Shown here piece by piece: positions 1-13,660 of a stretch of 64,000 nucleotides of DNA (position 1 is the first letter of the stretch; every line of letters starts with the position of its first letter). Source of the DNA: Climacteris rufus (Eukaryota > Chordata > Aves > Passeriformes > Climacteridae); assembly GCA_013398175.1 (NCBI GenBank), contig VZRZ01007768.1, positions 167,364-231,363 of the forward strand, given 5' to 3'. Made by a program: the position numbers and the translations under genes. The notes under the pieces are model-generated. The model saw nothing but the letters and a program-made list of their open reading frames with translations, made no database searches and was not told where the DNA came from.

Positions 1-397
1 AAGGACTCCTGCAAAAAATGCCACAGTGCTTGCGAGAAGGGGACCTGCCTCCTCTCCAAATAATTGCCAAGAAGAAAAAACATCTGAGGAATGAACTGAC
101 CAGGAAACCCCCCCACTCCGCGGTTGTCCTTACTTTCTGAGGGAAGGAGAGAGGGATTTTTGGGGTGGGGGGAGAAAGTGTTTAAGAGAATGTTTTGCTT
201 ACTCCTTTAACTCTGTAATAAATTCACTTATCACTTTTAAGTTTTGGGCCTGTTTTAGCCTGCTTAATTAGAGGGATTTTTCTCTCAGTATCCTTATCTC
301 ACCTTGGAAGAAATTCCTTTCCACTGTCCAGTGAGCAGAGGGAGGGGAAAGGGAAGCAGCTTCTCGTGGGAGCTTTGGGGCGGCTCAAACCACGACA
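1..397 (+). mobile_element. 3' part of an ERV LTR, truncated by the window edge
   Basis: The segment has an AATAAA at 217-222 and a GT/T-rich interval, and it ends near CACGACA at 397, as expected for the R-U5 side of an LTR with a CA end. The overall sequence resembles LTRs abundant in passerine genomes; this is a recollection, not a search result. The 5' half lies outside the window, and no retroviral coding sequence is seen. Confidence 0.45.
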
Positions 398-2545
398 AGA
401 GGCAACAGGAAAAAAATCTGCTAAACTTTCTAATTGCAGTAGTCTTAACTCTGGAAAACACTGACTTGGTTCTCATTTTAGATCACATTAAATGCAGCCC
501 TGTGTCCTTTAAGCCGTGATAAGGGAGGAGTTTGATAATTATCTCCTTTTTATCTTTTTTCCTGCAGACAAATGGGTGAGGAAACTTTCGGCCAAACTGG
601 CAAAAGTTTTTGAAAGTAGAATGTAATCAGGTGCACTTTGACACTCAGAAATAAATCTGCTAATGGTGCTCACTATGTGTCATGATATATGGAATTGCCA
701 TTCATCTTAAACTGCAGGCAGTTATTCAGGGGAACTACAATTTGCAGACACTGACAAGCTCTCATGCATGAGTTCCAGCTTCATTTCTTTTCCTTGCTGG
801 GGACCACATACCAAAACCAGACCCCTATAAATCAGTCACGTTAGTCTAATCTTGAGGTGACACAGGCATGGGTGTGTGGTGAGACTTGTATAAAAAAGAA
901 GCAGGCAAACTTGTCAACACTGGGTTTAGTTGCTTGTCCTACTCTAACAATATTGTTTCATCAAAATGCAGCCAAATAGCATTTATCATTTAACCATCCA
1001 TCCATGCTTCTTAGAATGGTGCTTACATTATTATCTATGCACTAATCTTAGTTATATCTCCCATCTGCAACTCCATGTTGCATAGTTAAGTTCTACAGAG
1101 ACTGGAGAAAAAAATTCACTTACCAACATCTTGCAATTTTTTTTCACCCTTTTTTTTTTAAACATACAGCAGCTTCCAGTGTTTTTCTTTATTTTAGATA
1201 ACATTTCTTTTCTTTTCAATCCAGCCAGCCTTCAGTGGCAGTGTATATTTTTAGGGAGCTGTACAGCCATCTGGAAAGGTTTTATTTTTTTGTTATGTTT
1301 CTCCTTCGCACTTTTCAGATTTCTGTCAACGTCCATGGTAACAGCTGCTATAATACTTTCCATTCTTGTGTGGTTTGAGAGCTGCACAATCCAATGTGGT
1401 TTGCAGTCTAGACTTCAATCAACCACCAATTTGTAAGACCAATAGTTGGGGGGGTGACTTTGGAGGCTGTTATAAGCTGCCATAGGTGTCATTTTTGTGT
1501 CATTTTCGCTCATGGTTTATTTCAAGGGTGGTTGATCAGAAGACTGTGGATTAGTTTTTCATACTCATGTGTGCATATATATATTTATATATATCTAAAA
1601 AATCCTGAAAATGTTGACTTTTGAATAATGGGGTTTGTATTTGGTTTGTGGTTTGGTTTTTTTTGTTGGGGTTTTTGTTATTTATTTTATTATTCTCCAT
1701 ACTCCTATCCTACAACCTGTAAATTAAATTATTTTCTTTGCTTGGGAGAGCACAAATTCTGAAGTGTTGCATTTCATGTATGGTTCTATTTTATTTTTCA
1801 TGAACAGTAGTAACTTGCATAGGTATAACATTATTCAACTCACAGAATTAAGAAAGGTGATATCAGCTGCAGATAAAGACACAATACTTGTTTCAACAAC
1901 AACAACAAAAAAACTGTAAAAAAACTCTACAAGCAGTAAATAAATCACACTTTTTTAAAAAGTACCTTTTTTTTGCGAAGGTGAAATATGAGCNAAAAAA
2001 GTACCTAAACCTGAGAGAAATTTTTGCGAAGGTGAAATATGAGCTGAAATTTGAGTTGCCCTGAGTGTTAAAAGTAAAAAGGGAAAAAAATTGCCTAATC
2101 ATGGCAAAATATTTTATAACAAATGTCCCAAACATTTATGGCAATTACTTGAAAGAAAAATATTCCAATAATTTCCTATCTTGAATGCAGGAACCTTATG
2201 GTATGTGCTCTACATTCAATTACTTGCCAGACTTTTAGGTGCTTACATCCTAGAGAGCGTCAGTAGCCGTGCCAAGGATGTCTGCTGACCACAGAGCTAC
2301 CTGAACAACCAATAGCAAATACCAGGGTGGGATTGGTGCCTGAAAATGTGCCTTCTGAGGGCTTAGGTGTTTAGATCTAAATTTATCTCATGCATCTTCA
2401 GAGCCATGCAAGGCAGGTGCCTGTTCTAATCTGGAAGCTGATGCTCCCTTTGTAGCCATTGGAGAATATGCAGGGAATGATTCGTCCCACCCTAAGACCT
2501 GGACAAGCTTTTAAGGAAATTTCACTGGCAAAAATCTGTGTATTT
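398..2545. other. Intergenic DNA
   Basis: No gene or clear transposon is visible. It contains T-rich runs, a TA-rich tract near 1576-1594, and a 24-bp duplication bracketing an N at 1994. Confidence 0.5.
1970..2044 (+). repeat. 24-bp direct duplication around an N
   Basis: The same 24 bases occur at 1970-1993 and 2021-2044, and AAAAAGTACCT also repeats just before each copy. A single N at 1994 directly follows the first copy, so this may be a small true tandem duplication or an assembly join. Confidence 0.85.
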
Positions 2546-2735
2546 AGAATCATAGAATTGCTAAGGCCAGAAAAGCCCTCTAAGGTCATGGAGTCCAACC
2601 ATTAACAGGGCACCACTGTGTTCACTACTAAACCATGTCCTCAGGTGCCACATCCACAGGTCTTTTGAACACATCCAGGGATGGTGATTCCAACACTTCC
2701 TTGGGCAGCCTGTTGCAAGGCCTGGGTATTTAAAA
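2546..2735 (-). mobile_element. CR1 LINE 3' fragment
   Basis: It starts on the plus strand with AGAATCATAGAAT, the reverse complement of the CR1 3' terminal repeat. It continues through recognisable CR1 landmarks: GGAGTCCAACCATTAAC, ACTAAACCATGTCC, CATCCAGGGATGGTGA and GGGCAGCCTGTTGCAA. 5'-truncated, as is typical. Confidence 0.85.
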
Positions 2736-5700
2736 TTTTGATTACTGTGTACTTGGAACTCAGCGTTTCATTTCACTCTCCTGAAATTCAGCTTGTGCAC
2801 AAAGGTCTGTGGACTGGGACAGTAGTGTCAGAGCACTATGTGTGCAGCAAGGACACAAATATATCTCTTTCTTTCACATGGTGAGTTTAGAATAAAAATA
2901 TATTTCTGTGAGTTATTCTGACTTCACAGCAATGGGTTATGTAGATACCTAAGCAAGGTCTTTACATCAAAGGAAAACTGAGAGTCTCTAATTGTAACCT
3001 TCCTTCCAGCTAATGAGCGTTTTAGTTCACCAGTGAGAGCTTTACCCTTCCCTTACACAACCTAAACAAAAAAACCAAACTGCAGCCAGGAAATTTTCAT
3101 GATCTTATTCTACCTCTGTATCACACGATCATGGTTGTGCCTCTGAAAAATCACATGGAACTCTGAATCCAAATCCTCCTTAAAGCATTTAACTTTATGC
3201 AAAGTTTAACTGGTCTTAAGGAATAACAAAGGGAGAAAAAAAAGGCCCCTAAATTTATATCCAGTACAGTGTGTTGAACTGTAGGCCCAGCAACGTCAGC
3301 ATATCAAGGAAAACAGATCTAGGGAATTCTTATCATCAAGCAGAGAAAAATTTTGTACACAATGTAAATATTGGACTGTCTGTCTTTATTGTTATTGCTA
3401 AGCTCTTTACTGTTTAAGCTGTGTGGCACAGTACTTGTCAGTCTCTGTTGTACCTGAAAGTTCCTATAAACAAACAGCATTATGATAAATCTCTTGAGTT
3501 TCCCTGAGGCATTTTTGCTGCTGCTGGAAACCTGAGGTCACTGTGCAGTCAGTCCTGCAAACATCCCACTCGACTATCAACTAGGAGGGCACGAGTCTGG
3601 ATGCTGTGACACTGGAATGCTTTAATAAAAAACTCACAATACAGAGCTTTGGGAATCAGCATCTTTAGGAAGTCTGAAAAATCTTTCTGTTTCTTCTAAG
3701 GATTGGGAAAAAAGTCATGTCTGTCAAACCGTCAAATGCGCAGAAGTTGTCCCTGAACGTACGCTGTTAGTGCACAGACAGATCTGGCAGTGAGAGTCCT
3801 GCTACTCCATTGTGATCCACTGACGATTCACACAAAGGTTCTTGTCTCCTTCCAGGCTTGAGCTACAAGGAAACTAATTTCCAGTTTGGATTAAATAGAT
3901 AAATGAGTAAAATTGGACATAGTTTTTTTTCTCTGTAGAGGCTGGATGTCAGACTCAACCAACCTAAGGAAAGCTAACACCTAAAAATGACATGCTGAGA
4001 TTTAGTGTGATGATTCAGAAAAATTGAGTTAGTCATCTTAGACTCCTAATGTACAGCTACTTCTGAAGGCAAGCCCTCAAAGCCTGCACCCTGGCTGTGG
4101 AGCCTGACAGAGCAGGACAGTGACCAACTAATGGTCCTGCCTAACTCAGGGCTGTATGCTAGAGATAGGATACAGCCACACCAACTTTAGGCAGCTAAAT
4201 TGGTTTTCTGTCTGTAAGTTACCTCTGCATTCCACACAGAGAAGCAAAAGCACCCCCCGGGACACCTATTTCATGAGATGAAGTACCTCCCTAGATGTGT
4301 TTATTTGTCTCAGTTGATTGGCTGAGGCTTACACATAAGATAACACACAGATAAGTTTTGAATGTGCTCATGTCAGGGAGATGGATGTCATCATAGCTGG
4401 CTTAGCCCATTTCCCACCAAGTTACATAAGTGCATAGAGAAACATAGTACTGTAAGAGAGGTGACACTTATTTGCACTGACTGCACCATTATGGGTATTA
4501 CTAATGCTCCTATTTGCCTATTTATTTATCTGTGTCTGATTATTTATTTTTTTTAATGTGAAACAAAAGAAACAACCTGTTGCTCAATTGTCAATTAAGT
4601 TCTTCTGTATTTCTCAAAGTATGTCACCCTAAGAAAATAGTGGCATACCTGAGATCAAAACTCAGAGTTTTCTGACATGAACAGGCAACAAGTAAATGTT
4701 TTCCTATGTGAAATCACATGACTTTTTGCAGTGGCCAGTTTAAATCAACACTTGAATGGCTATGCTGTGGGTCTGTTCCCTTCTTCCCCTCCAGCACACC
4801 CAAATCAAGATCTCCACTGGAAGTCAGAAAACTGCCTTGCAGCTTAGTTTTCAAAACTATTTTATGTCAGAGAATGACTCACCTCACATGTGTGTGACAA
4901 GTAATATTATACCACTCATCACTACATGTATGAAAGCATGAATATGTTCTACTTACAGATCTTAACCATGAAACCTGAAACCACCATTATCCCAGTTTTC
5001 ATTTCTGAGACAGGCAATAGAAAAAACTTTATTCTACATGGACCACTTGGATTTGTGCATAAAGAAAATACTATTGTTTTATTTGCAGAAAAACCCTGAA
5101 AAGCTTCCAAGGACTTTAAAAACAGTCTTACTTTTAGTTATATTAGATCCTATAGGAACAGGAAGAAGAGAAGACTTTTCTTGTGCCATTATGAGGACAT
5201 CAGCAAGAACAGTGCAAAACTGTTCCCATTTCTCTGGATGGCTTAGAACAGCTGGAAGATTAATTTGATAACCCAGGAAGACTCATTCAGTCCATGTTTG
5301 CAGGCTAGCCTGGCATAGAATGAAATACAGAATCTTCTCTGAAACTCTAAAATCTCCCAGAGTAAATCTGTGAGGATTTGTAACACTCCATTGCTCATCC
5401 ATCTCTGTGTCCTTGCCCCCATCAGCAAGGCCTCCTCAGACAACTACCTGGGAAGCAATGTTGGGGCCTATATAAACTGGTTATACAGCCAATATTTTTT
5501 ATTCCATCTGCTAGCAAAAATTCACACAGACCCAAGCTCTTCTCCTTGACTGTTCACTGTGGACCATGTCATCCAAGGATGGTGCAGCCCAGCACCCCTC
5601 TCCAGGTGTTTTATGACCACTGAGGAAGAAAAAACTCATAGACAATACACCCTCTGCATACACAAATGCTGTTGTTTGCATCTCATGCCTAATAACAGCT

Positions 5701-8700
5701 GTATCTTTTTCTTTACGATCCAAGAAAAAAAAAATGCACACAATTAAAGAATATACATGTATCCTTGTAAATATAAATCAGAATTGCCTTTATGTGTATC
5801 AGGTTTTGTCCTGTAACATAGGAAATAAGAGCTTTCCCAGAAAATGGTGTCATGCAGATTTCTATGTATTATCCTGAGTGAGATGATGAAGCTACTTTTG
5901 TTCTTCACACAGAAGTGGGTGCAGTGAAAATTGTGTGTGAGTTGCCAGCACATTTGTGTTTTGAAGGGTTATTGATGTGAATAGCGGGTGAAGTGTAAAG
6001 AAAAGGCTCCAGCTGTTTCTTGTTTTGAATTCTTCCTTGGTGCAAGCACCAAGAGTAAATACTGGAATGGGAAAAGTTAAACTCATAAGTGTCCCAGTTA
6101 CACTCAAAAAGAAAAGAATTAAAACCCTTTTCTGTTGGTGTGCTATGCGGTTCTGCAACATTGATTTTATTCACACATAGTGCACAGCTGTTTATTGAGT
6201 CTGACCCTTGAGGGGAAACTGAAGAAACACTGGAAATGAAACCACTCAGAAAAAGACAGCTTTCCTTTCCTGTTTACTTGATAGATGTTTCATATCTTAA
6301 AAAAAAAAAAAAGAAAAAGAAAAAAAAGGAAGCATTTTTTTATATAGCAGTGACATGCAAATCGTTGTTTTGAATATTAGCATAATTATTTCAATACTTC
6401 TGATGTTTTTCCCATCTTATTCTCCAGAACAGTTGCTTTCACTAAAAATGAAAATCATGAAGAAGCCATTGTTGTTATTGTTCAGGAGACAATAAAATAA
6501 AACTCAGCAATGCTGTTCTTTATTACAGTGATTTAGTAACCAGACCAACTCACTTTTTTATACCACCTGAAATGCTACTATAACCAGCTTTAAATATGTC
6601 ATTCCCATTTTGTTTGATTGTTTTGTCAGAAAAAGAAATATAAAATACATAATGGATTCAAATAAACAGAGATTGAAATGAGGTGAGTACATTCAAATCC
6701 CTGCAGATCCAATTTTGTGGGTAGGGAAGATGACTGGAATGTTTCAACCTCAGTACTTTTTGCAGAGTCCTACAGACCTCTTCCTGCTTAATACAATTCT
6801 TCTTGAATTGAGCAGTACCGTTATTTGAATATAAGAATTTACGTAAAAATGTGAGCCATCATTTTGGAAGAGAAACTTTTATTTAAATTAACAATACTGA
6901 AGACAATAAATGTACAAAAAACTATGCCTTCAATCTTTCTTTCTCCTTAGGTGCCTCTAACCTTCCAGTGCCAAGACCTGCACAGCAGAAAGTGATTTCC
7001 ACAGCCATCAATTCTATATTCAGCGCTGGGCAATTCATCACAACCAGACAAAGCTAAATTCTATCAACTTGAAATGGCACTATGTCTATGCTTTGAGACT
7101 TTTAGGGAGATTCAGATTTAAGAATTCCTTTTCCTCAAGTTCACTTTATGTTGCTATAGACCCAGTTCTAGTATACATGTCAAAAATTGAAATTCTAAAT
7201 TTTCTTCTCCTGAAGGATGGCCTGATAAAATCATAAAGTACTGTGAGTGTGCTAGCAGCAAAACTAGTGTTTGAACCCCAGGAAAGTTTAAAAAGCCAGG
7301 TCAAGGGGACTTGACAGAACACAGAATTCAAAACCAGAGACAGAGCTATCAAGTGCTCTGAAGGCAGTTCAAACTCACTGTTTCTTACAGAAAGGGCCAG
7401 TGGAAGATTTGAATGATGAAACAACTGATATATCAGAAAAGCAGATTTCTACATATTTCATTGAGGAATGCTGAATAAATGCAAAACATTATTCCTTTCC
7501 AGCAGGATGGTTGATTTGCCATCAGAGGAGTGGAATGAGAACTGCAGATTTTAATTAAAAAATTAATAAAATTGCATAACCAGTTCAGAGTTAGTGAGAA
7601 ATATTTCCCAATGTGTTAACTTTCAGATTACTGCACCAGGACAAATGGGTACAGGTTTTTCTTCCTCCTTTTTGAGCCATCTAAGCTGGAGGTCAAATGT
7701 TTGGATAAAAGTAAGCCCGTGCAAATTTTCCTTTTGTTGTACATAGACTATCTTTTTCTATTATATTACTTCTGAGTTTTATGTTAAAGTTATAATGCTC
7801 TTAATCTTCTCCTCTGTGATATCTACAGGAACAAGGACAATAGTGAAAACCTTCAGCCTGAATAGTTCAGCAGCTTAGGCCAGCACATGCATTGATCAAA
7901 TGCAAATAATGTCCATGACAGTCTATGTTATTCTGATTTATTTCAACAAATCTCAAAAGCTGTATTAAAAAAAAAAAATCTCAAAAAGGGGCTTAATATT
8001 TTGCTGCAATTAATGCTCTTCTTTGGCGTATGCATGCTGGCCAATCACTAAATAAGCTCTACCAACCTCATTGCCCTTTAAAGAATCTGTCGAAAGTCTT
8101 TTGCTCTGCAGTACACAGAAGAAAATAGTATAAATTTTAAAAGAAAGGAAAAGATTAAGGTACACAAACCTGCAGATTATGTAACAGTCCCCTTTTATAA
8201 ATCAAATCTCAGCAATATAGAAACAAAATCTCACCTTGAAGAACTGTGGATTGCACCATCATAGAAGGTCTAATGAGGAAAAACCTCACAGAAGTGAGCA
8301 CAGCCTTTATACCCACTTAGTATTTCATACTAACAGAGGCACCAAATGAACTGCCTTTCACAAATGAGGGACGTCAGGCAGTTTTCAGATCTTATTTTAA
8401 GTGCTAAATCCTCTTCCTTCTAACCACATGGAACTGTTTTACTGCACAAATGGTCCACTCCAGGAGAACTTGCCCTCAGAGTGCCATAGATCCCTCATGG
8501 ACAAACAGTAATAAGCACAGTTTTATCATTAATTATGTAGGTTTTTTCAGTCTTTGGTTATTTTTCTAATTATTCATAAGGAGCTCCTTGGAAAACCAAA
8601 CTGAAGAGCACCAAACACCACCAATACCTGGAAGATAAAAAAGGCAAATTCATAATAAAACTAAAGATCCACATTTCTAATTACAATTGGTCAATTAGCC

Positions 8701-10927
8701 ATGATGGATGAAATCATGTGATGAATTCAAATTAAGATGAAAAACCTTTACAAAATTTGTTCTCTATTTCAAGAAAAAAATCAAAATATAGATGTGGATA
8801 ATAGAAAAAAAACCAGTCCTTAGTCCTGTACCGAAAACTGAAAGCCCATCCAGACTAGCTGGCCTAAGGCACTCTGGATCTTTTCCAGAGCACACATGGG
8901 ATGAGTGTGACCTGGAAGCGCATTTAGATGCAGCAGTGACCCCAGCAGAACTCACTGGGTACCCTCACAGCTTTATGGGCAACTGCAGGTTTCATACCAA
9001 ATCTAGAGCAAACCAAAATCTGTAGAAAATTCCTCAAGTGCCCAACTCCCTCTCACTACTGGATCCTTAAAGTCCTTTGGGATCTTTAAAACTGTTTTCC
9101 CAGTATTTATTTATTTAACTTTCATTTTGCTACTTTTGAAACAGTCAGTCATCATTTTTCTAACAGACCATCTCTTTCCATTCCACAACTGCCTCTCACT
9201 GCTACAGACAAATACTGTGTTTATCCCCAGGCCCAAAGCTGATGCCACCAGCCCTGGCTTAAGCTTTAATTCAATTTGTTCTTTCTTTCAAATGAGCATT
9301 TTTCAAACGTATCTGCTGATGGGATATGCCAAAAGCAGCAACAGAGATGGCATCCCTTCTTTTGCCCAAAGGTCTTCAGGATGAAAACCAGGGAATAAAC
9401 TAAGCACAGTAAACTGCAGAGTAGCAGAATATTGGTGGAATCCCTGAGACCCCTCAGCTCCTCATTGCCATGACCTGCCACCGGCCTCATTCCTCACCTG
9501 CCTGCAGCTTTCATTGCTTTCATTTCACGTGCACCCTTTTAAACCACATCTATATGGCTTTTTTTACCTATCCAGGATCAACTCATCCTCTTGTTTTTTG
9601 TTTTTTTTACAAGCTCCTGCACAAAATCACCTGATTCATGATATCAGCCTTTAATTTCCTTTCTTCATTTGCAACATGGCCCCCAGCTTTACTCACCTAG
9701 TCCCCTTTTCCAACTAGTCTGTAGCTGAAAAATGCTATTATTGCTGACCAGAAAGGAAAAAATGCTTTATATTCCTGCCCCATTACTGGAACTCTGGAGA
9801 CAGATTAGTTACAGGGCAATGGGTACTCACCTCTTTCTGCAGCCTCTTCACTATATAAAAATGTAAAGAACTATGGTGGAGCTCGAATTTAATATTACTC
9901 TCCTCCATATTAATAAATAGCTAGCCTGGAAAACCAATTTCCTCTATAAATTTGTAGATTGTTATAGATGACACTGTCTATTAGTATTTGCGTTTAGGGA
10001 CTTCCACTTACAGAAAAGCATGCAATTATGTCTTTGCTATTAACTATTCCACAGAAAGATAAATGTTATTTAAACCTGCTGCAAATTCTAAAGGCCAAAG
10101 AGTTTTTATAACTAGGTCATTTTTAATGACAATAATTCAAGATTGGTCAATGCCCTGCCACTTAAAAAGAAGAATCAAGCAGATAGAACATATTTAACTT
10201 TAGCAAATTCCATTATTTCATGAAACAATTCAGCAATATGTTGCTAAATCTTCTACTCTATGCTTCTTTTTTTTTCTCAAAGAATTAAGGCTTAGCCTCC
10301 TCAGATCAGCTTGGGAAACTTTTTATTGCAAGAATTATCTACAAGAAGACGTGGAAAATAAATTGGATTATTTTATTTTTGTGCAAATGGCTTCTTAGGC
10401 TGATATTTTCTTTTGCAGCTTTGGTTTAGGAAAAGCTAATGCAAAGTCTCCACCTGGTGGCCAGTCGTATTTTAATGAAACACAAGCATTTTGCTACCTG
10501 GTGAACATATTTTAATATCTTTCCTACTTATTCAAACCATTGCTTCAAATTGGTTGTTACCATTAAATACTGTGGAGAATGGGCTGTAGAAACAATATCC
10601 TTAATCTACTGGGTATACAAAGGTATTCATTGGTACCTCCCAGGTTTGTAATTTTGCAAGATTAGCACCCCTTTCTTTCCAGTGTCTTGTTATGATCCCA
10701 GTTTTAAGGCACACAATCTCCAAGGAGCCCAAGAGGGTGGAGAAAAATATGGAGAAAGGTTTGACAGGGTAGGATGTAATACAAGCTGAAAACCTCTGCA
10801 AGCATCTTCTGTCAGAAATCGAAAACTTCATAGCAGATTTCGATTTAAGGAATGGGGCACTCTGATCTACAAGAAAAAGTAAAACAGTAATTAGAAGAAA
10901 AAAGAGAGTTGGTCAAATAGAGTTCAG
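2736..10927. other. Intergenic DNA, gene-free
   Basis: About 8 kb with no convincing open frame, splice structure or clear transposon. It includes A-rich runs (6299-6327) and many short AT-rich tracts. Older repeats too diverged to see by eye may be present. Confidence 0.5.
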
Positions 10928-11500
10928 TGTGGTGGGTTGATCCTGGTGGGATGCCATGTGCCCACCAAAGCCACTCTGTCACTGCCCCACCTGGGCAGGG
11001 GAGAGAAATGATAATGAAAGGCTCAAGGGTTGGGATAAGGGTAAGGAGACTCACTCAGCAGTGACTGTCACAGGCAAAACAGACTTGACTTGGGGAAACT
11101 AACTGAATTTATTACCAAATAAATATAATCAGAACAGAATAGGATAATGATAAATGAAACCAAACTTTAAAACACCTTCCCTCTACTCCTCTCTCAAACT
11201 CTTTCATAGGAGGATGGGAAACTGGCACTGTGGTCAATTCATCAGATGTTGTTTCTGCGGCTCCTTCTCCTCTGGGGGAGGACTCCTCACACTTTTCCCC
11301 TGTGCCAGTGTGGAATCCATCCCACAGGAGACAGTCCTACACAGACTTCTCCAACATGAGTCCTTCCCATGGGCTACAGTTCTGCACAAACTGCTCCAGC
11401 ATGGGCCCGTCCCTCCCATGGGATGCAGTCCCTCAGGAATAGGCTGCTCCAGCGTGGGTTTTAAAGAAACCTCTTTGTGCACTTACCATGCATGACAATT
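10928..11500. mobile_element. Avian LTR-like interspersed repeat with internal tandem units
   Basis: It begins TGTGGTGGGTTGATCC and resembles a repeat family common in songbird genomes, probably of endogenous-retrovirus LTR origin (recalled, not searched). The second half contains three diverged units about 45-48 bp apart, each with CTCCA(A/G)C(A/G)TG followed by CCCATGGG. The 113-residue plus and 82-residue minus frames here are by-products. The copy seems truncated at the right end. Confidence 0.6.
11298..11460. repeat. Diverged 45-48 bp tandem units inside the LTR-like repeat
   Basis: Unit starts near 11331 (ACAGTCC), 11376 (ACAGTTC) and 11424 (GCAGTCC), each followed by a CTCC-A-C-TG-G core, show period 45 then 48. 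Confidence 0.6.
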
Positions 11501-13205
11501 GCAGTGGATAATATAATCTCTGGTGATGAAGATATTTTTCATATTACCCTGAACTTGCATAACTATTGGCCAAAAAAAAAAAAGTCCATTCCAAGTAAAA
11601 GAAAAATAAATCTATGAATTGTTTACATGTACTATAAACTACAGGGTTTTTTTTCTTTATGAAAGCATTGCAATTATATTGTAACATTAATGCAAATGCT
11701 ACATAAATATATTTCAAACAGAAACTTAATTTCCCCTTGAAACATTCTGTGCATGATCCAGCTCTTCATCATTAATCTTCTGTTTTGGGCATCTATGGTC
11801 AGCTAAGCCAATCACTGGTACAACTGTTCATTGGTTGTGACAGGGACAAAAATATTAGTGTGCCATAACCACCAGGACAGCTTTAGATCTAACGATCCAA
11901 AATTAAATTAACGTCTACACTCCCTTTGGCATCAGCTATCAAATCATAACTGGTTGGAGCAGATACTGTGGTTTCATACTGTAGAACTGTAAATTTATAG
12001 GCCATTGGTCCTTTAGTTATTTTGAGAATTTCTACCCTGTTGAATACTTGCCAAAAAAGTAAAATAGAATGCTATAAAAACCAGCAAAATTTTTTGTTTA
12101 GTACAAAATCTTTTCTAAAGCCACTGTAGAAGAAACTACCTCCTCTTGTGAAAGTAAAAAGGAAATATAGGAAATAAGGAAAGCTCAGATCAAATATGAG
12201 TTGTCGTTAAAGAGCAGGCAAGGAGACGCACAGCCAGTCCAGTTAAAAGCAGCAGTAGCAGCAGCAGCAGCAGCTGTGTTTATTATTATATCCCCTTTAT
12301 AGAAGGTAAGAACCCATCAGGTGTTCAACAACCCCCCCAAGTTGATGGGCTGGAGCCTCACAACACCCAGTTCCAAAACACTCAGTCTGAATCAAAAAAC
12401 ATCTCAGGACAAACACCAGATGTTCAAGCATTATCTGTTTGTTTTGCATAGTTCGTGTGGGAGAAGAGAATTTCTCAAAGACTCTGTCAACCACAATGAG
12501 TTCATAAGGGAGACTAAACTAGGGGGAAGGAAAAAAAAGTGCTGAAGTGTTTCCATGTGTAAGGGACAGAGAATTTCTGTGAAACTGTACAGTGCTGCTC
12601 CTTCCAGAATGGCAGGTGAGAAAACCAGATAACCAATCCCTAATGGCTCTGTAGTCATTTTTCCACATCCATTCATTTTGGGGCTATTCCACTTGGTCAC
12701 TGACACAGAAAATAACCAAAGAGATGTATCTGGGTTTTCTCAGAGCAGCTTCACAGCAAACCTCCCTCATGTACCACGGAAACTGTGGCTGAGCCCTGGC
12801 AATGGCCTGAGGTCACCCCCAGCACACACTGGGCTCACAAGTGGCTGTGTCCCTGTGGACAGAAGAAAGCATCACTACCACAACAACTTTCAGACCACCT
12901 AGGAATTTATAGAGTTAAGGTTATAAAGACAACCAACCTAACAGTAAATTTCTAACTCTAAAACCAAGAAGAAAAATTAAGGAATGTGTATGGATACTTC
13001 TACCTTTGTCCAGTTATTCCTGATGTTGTATTAAAAAAACTACTGTTTTTACTCACAGTCAGTGTGATACATATCAGTATGAAGACCTATAAACTCCTAT
13101 AATGGAGACAAAAAAAGGTTATTTTTAAAATCACACAGAAGTATTGTAGGAAGAGGAGTACCTACAAAACATTCCCATATAAAAATGAACAGGACTTTCC
13201 CAGAC
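11501..13205. other. Intergenic DNA with a CAG repeat; possible LTR remnant
   Basis: It holds (CAG)n at 12248-12275 followed by TGTGTTTATTATTATATCCCC, which could be the poly(A)-signal side of an antisense LTR covering about 12190-12900. I cannot define ends or target duplications. No gene is supported. Confidence 0.3.
12248..12275 (+). repeat. (CAG)n microsatellite, interrupted once
   Basis: AGC/CAG triplets with one TAG interruption run across the interval. Not inside a credible coding frame. Confidence 0.85.
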
Positions 13206-13460
13206 CACATCACAGAATAAAATATTTCAGAAGGAAAAAATACCTCTGAGGTAATCTCCTTCAGTCTTACAGGAAACAGCCAAGCATACTCCCTTCAGGC
13301 ACTTCATCTAATATAGTTTTAAACAAGCCATATAATGACCCTTCTACAGCTTCCCCTGGGAACTTATTCTACAGTCTAATAGAACTCATTTTCAGGAAGT
13401 TTAAATTATTTTTAATTTCCTCCCATTACTTCTAGTTATATGTATCATATTAGTCTTCAT
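13206..13460 (-). mobile_element. Old diverged CR1 fragment
   Basis: The landmark order fits an antisense CR1 3' part: CATCACAGAAT, then CTGAGGTAATCTCCTTCAGTC, then GGGAACTTATTCTACAG, then TAATTTCCTCCCATTACTTC. Divergence is high, so the family and boundaries are uncertain. Confidence 0.5.
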
Positions 13461-13627
13461 ACAGGAGAACCTTTTTCAAATACAGTAAATAGTAATTTTT
13501 CTTTGTAAAAATCTAACCCTTACCATCATTAATAAGCTTACTACCTTCAACAAGGTTTTCTTTTTCAAATTAATTTCATTCTGTTGAAAGGTTACAAAGT
13601 AAAAACTGACTAAAAATATTCTGCTGT

Positions 13628-13660
13628 TTATATATATATATATATATACACACACACATA
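13628..13660 (+). repeat. (TA)n(CA)n microsatellite
   Basis: A run of TA dinucleotides passes directly into ACACACACACAT. It explains the low-complexity YIYIYI stretch in the antisense translation. Confidence 0.95.

Noticed and set aside
11154..11495. 113-residue plus-strand protein
   Set aside because: Derived from the LTR-like repeat and its internal tandem units.
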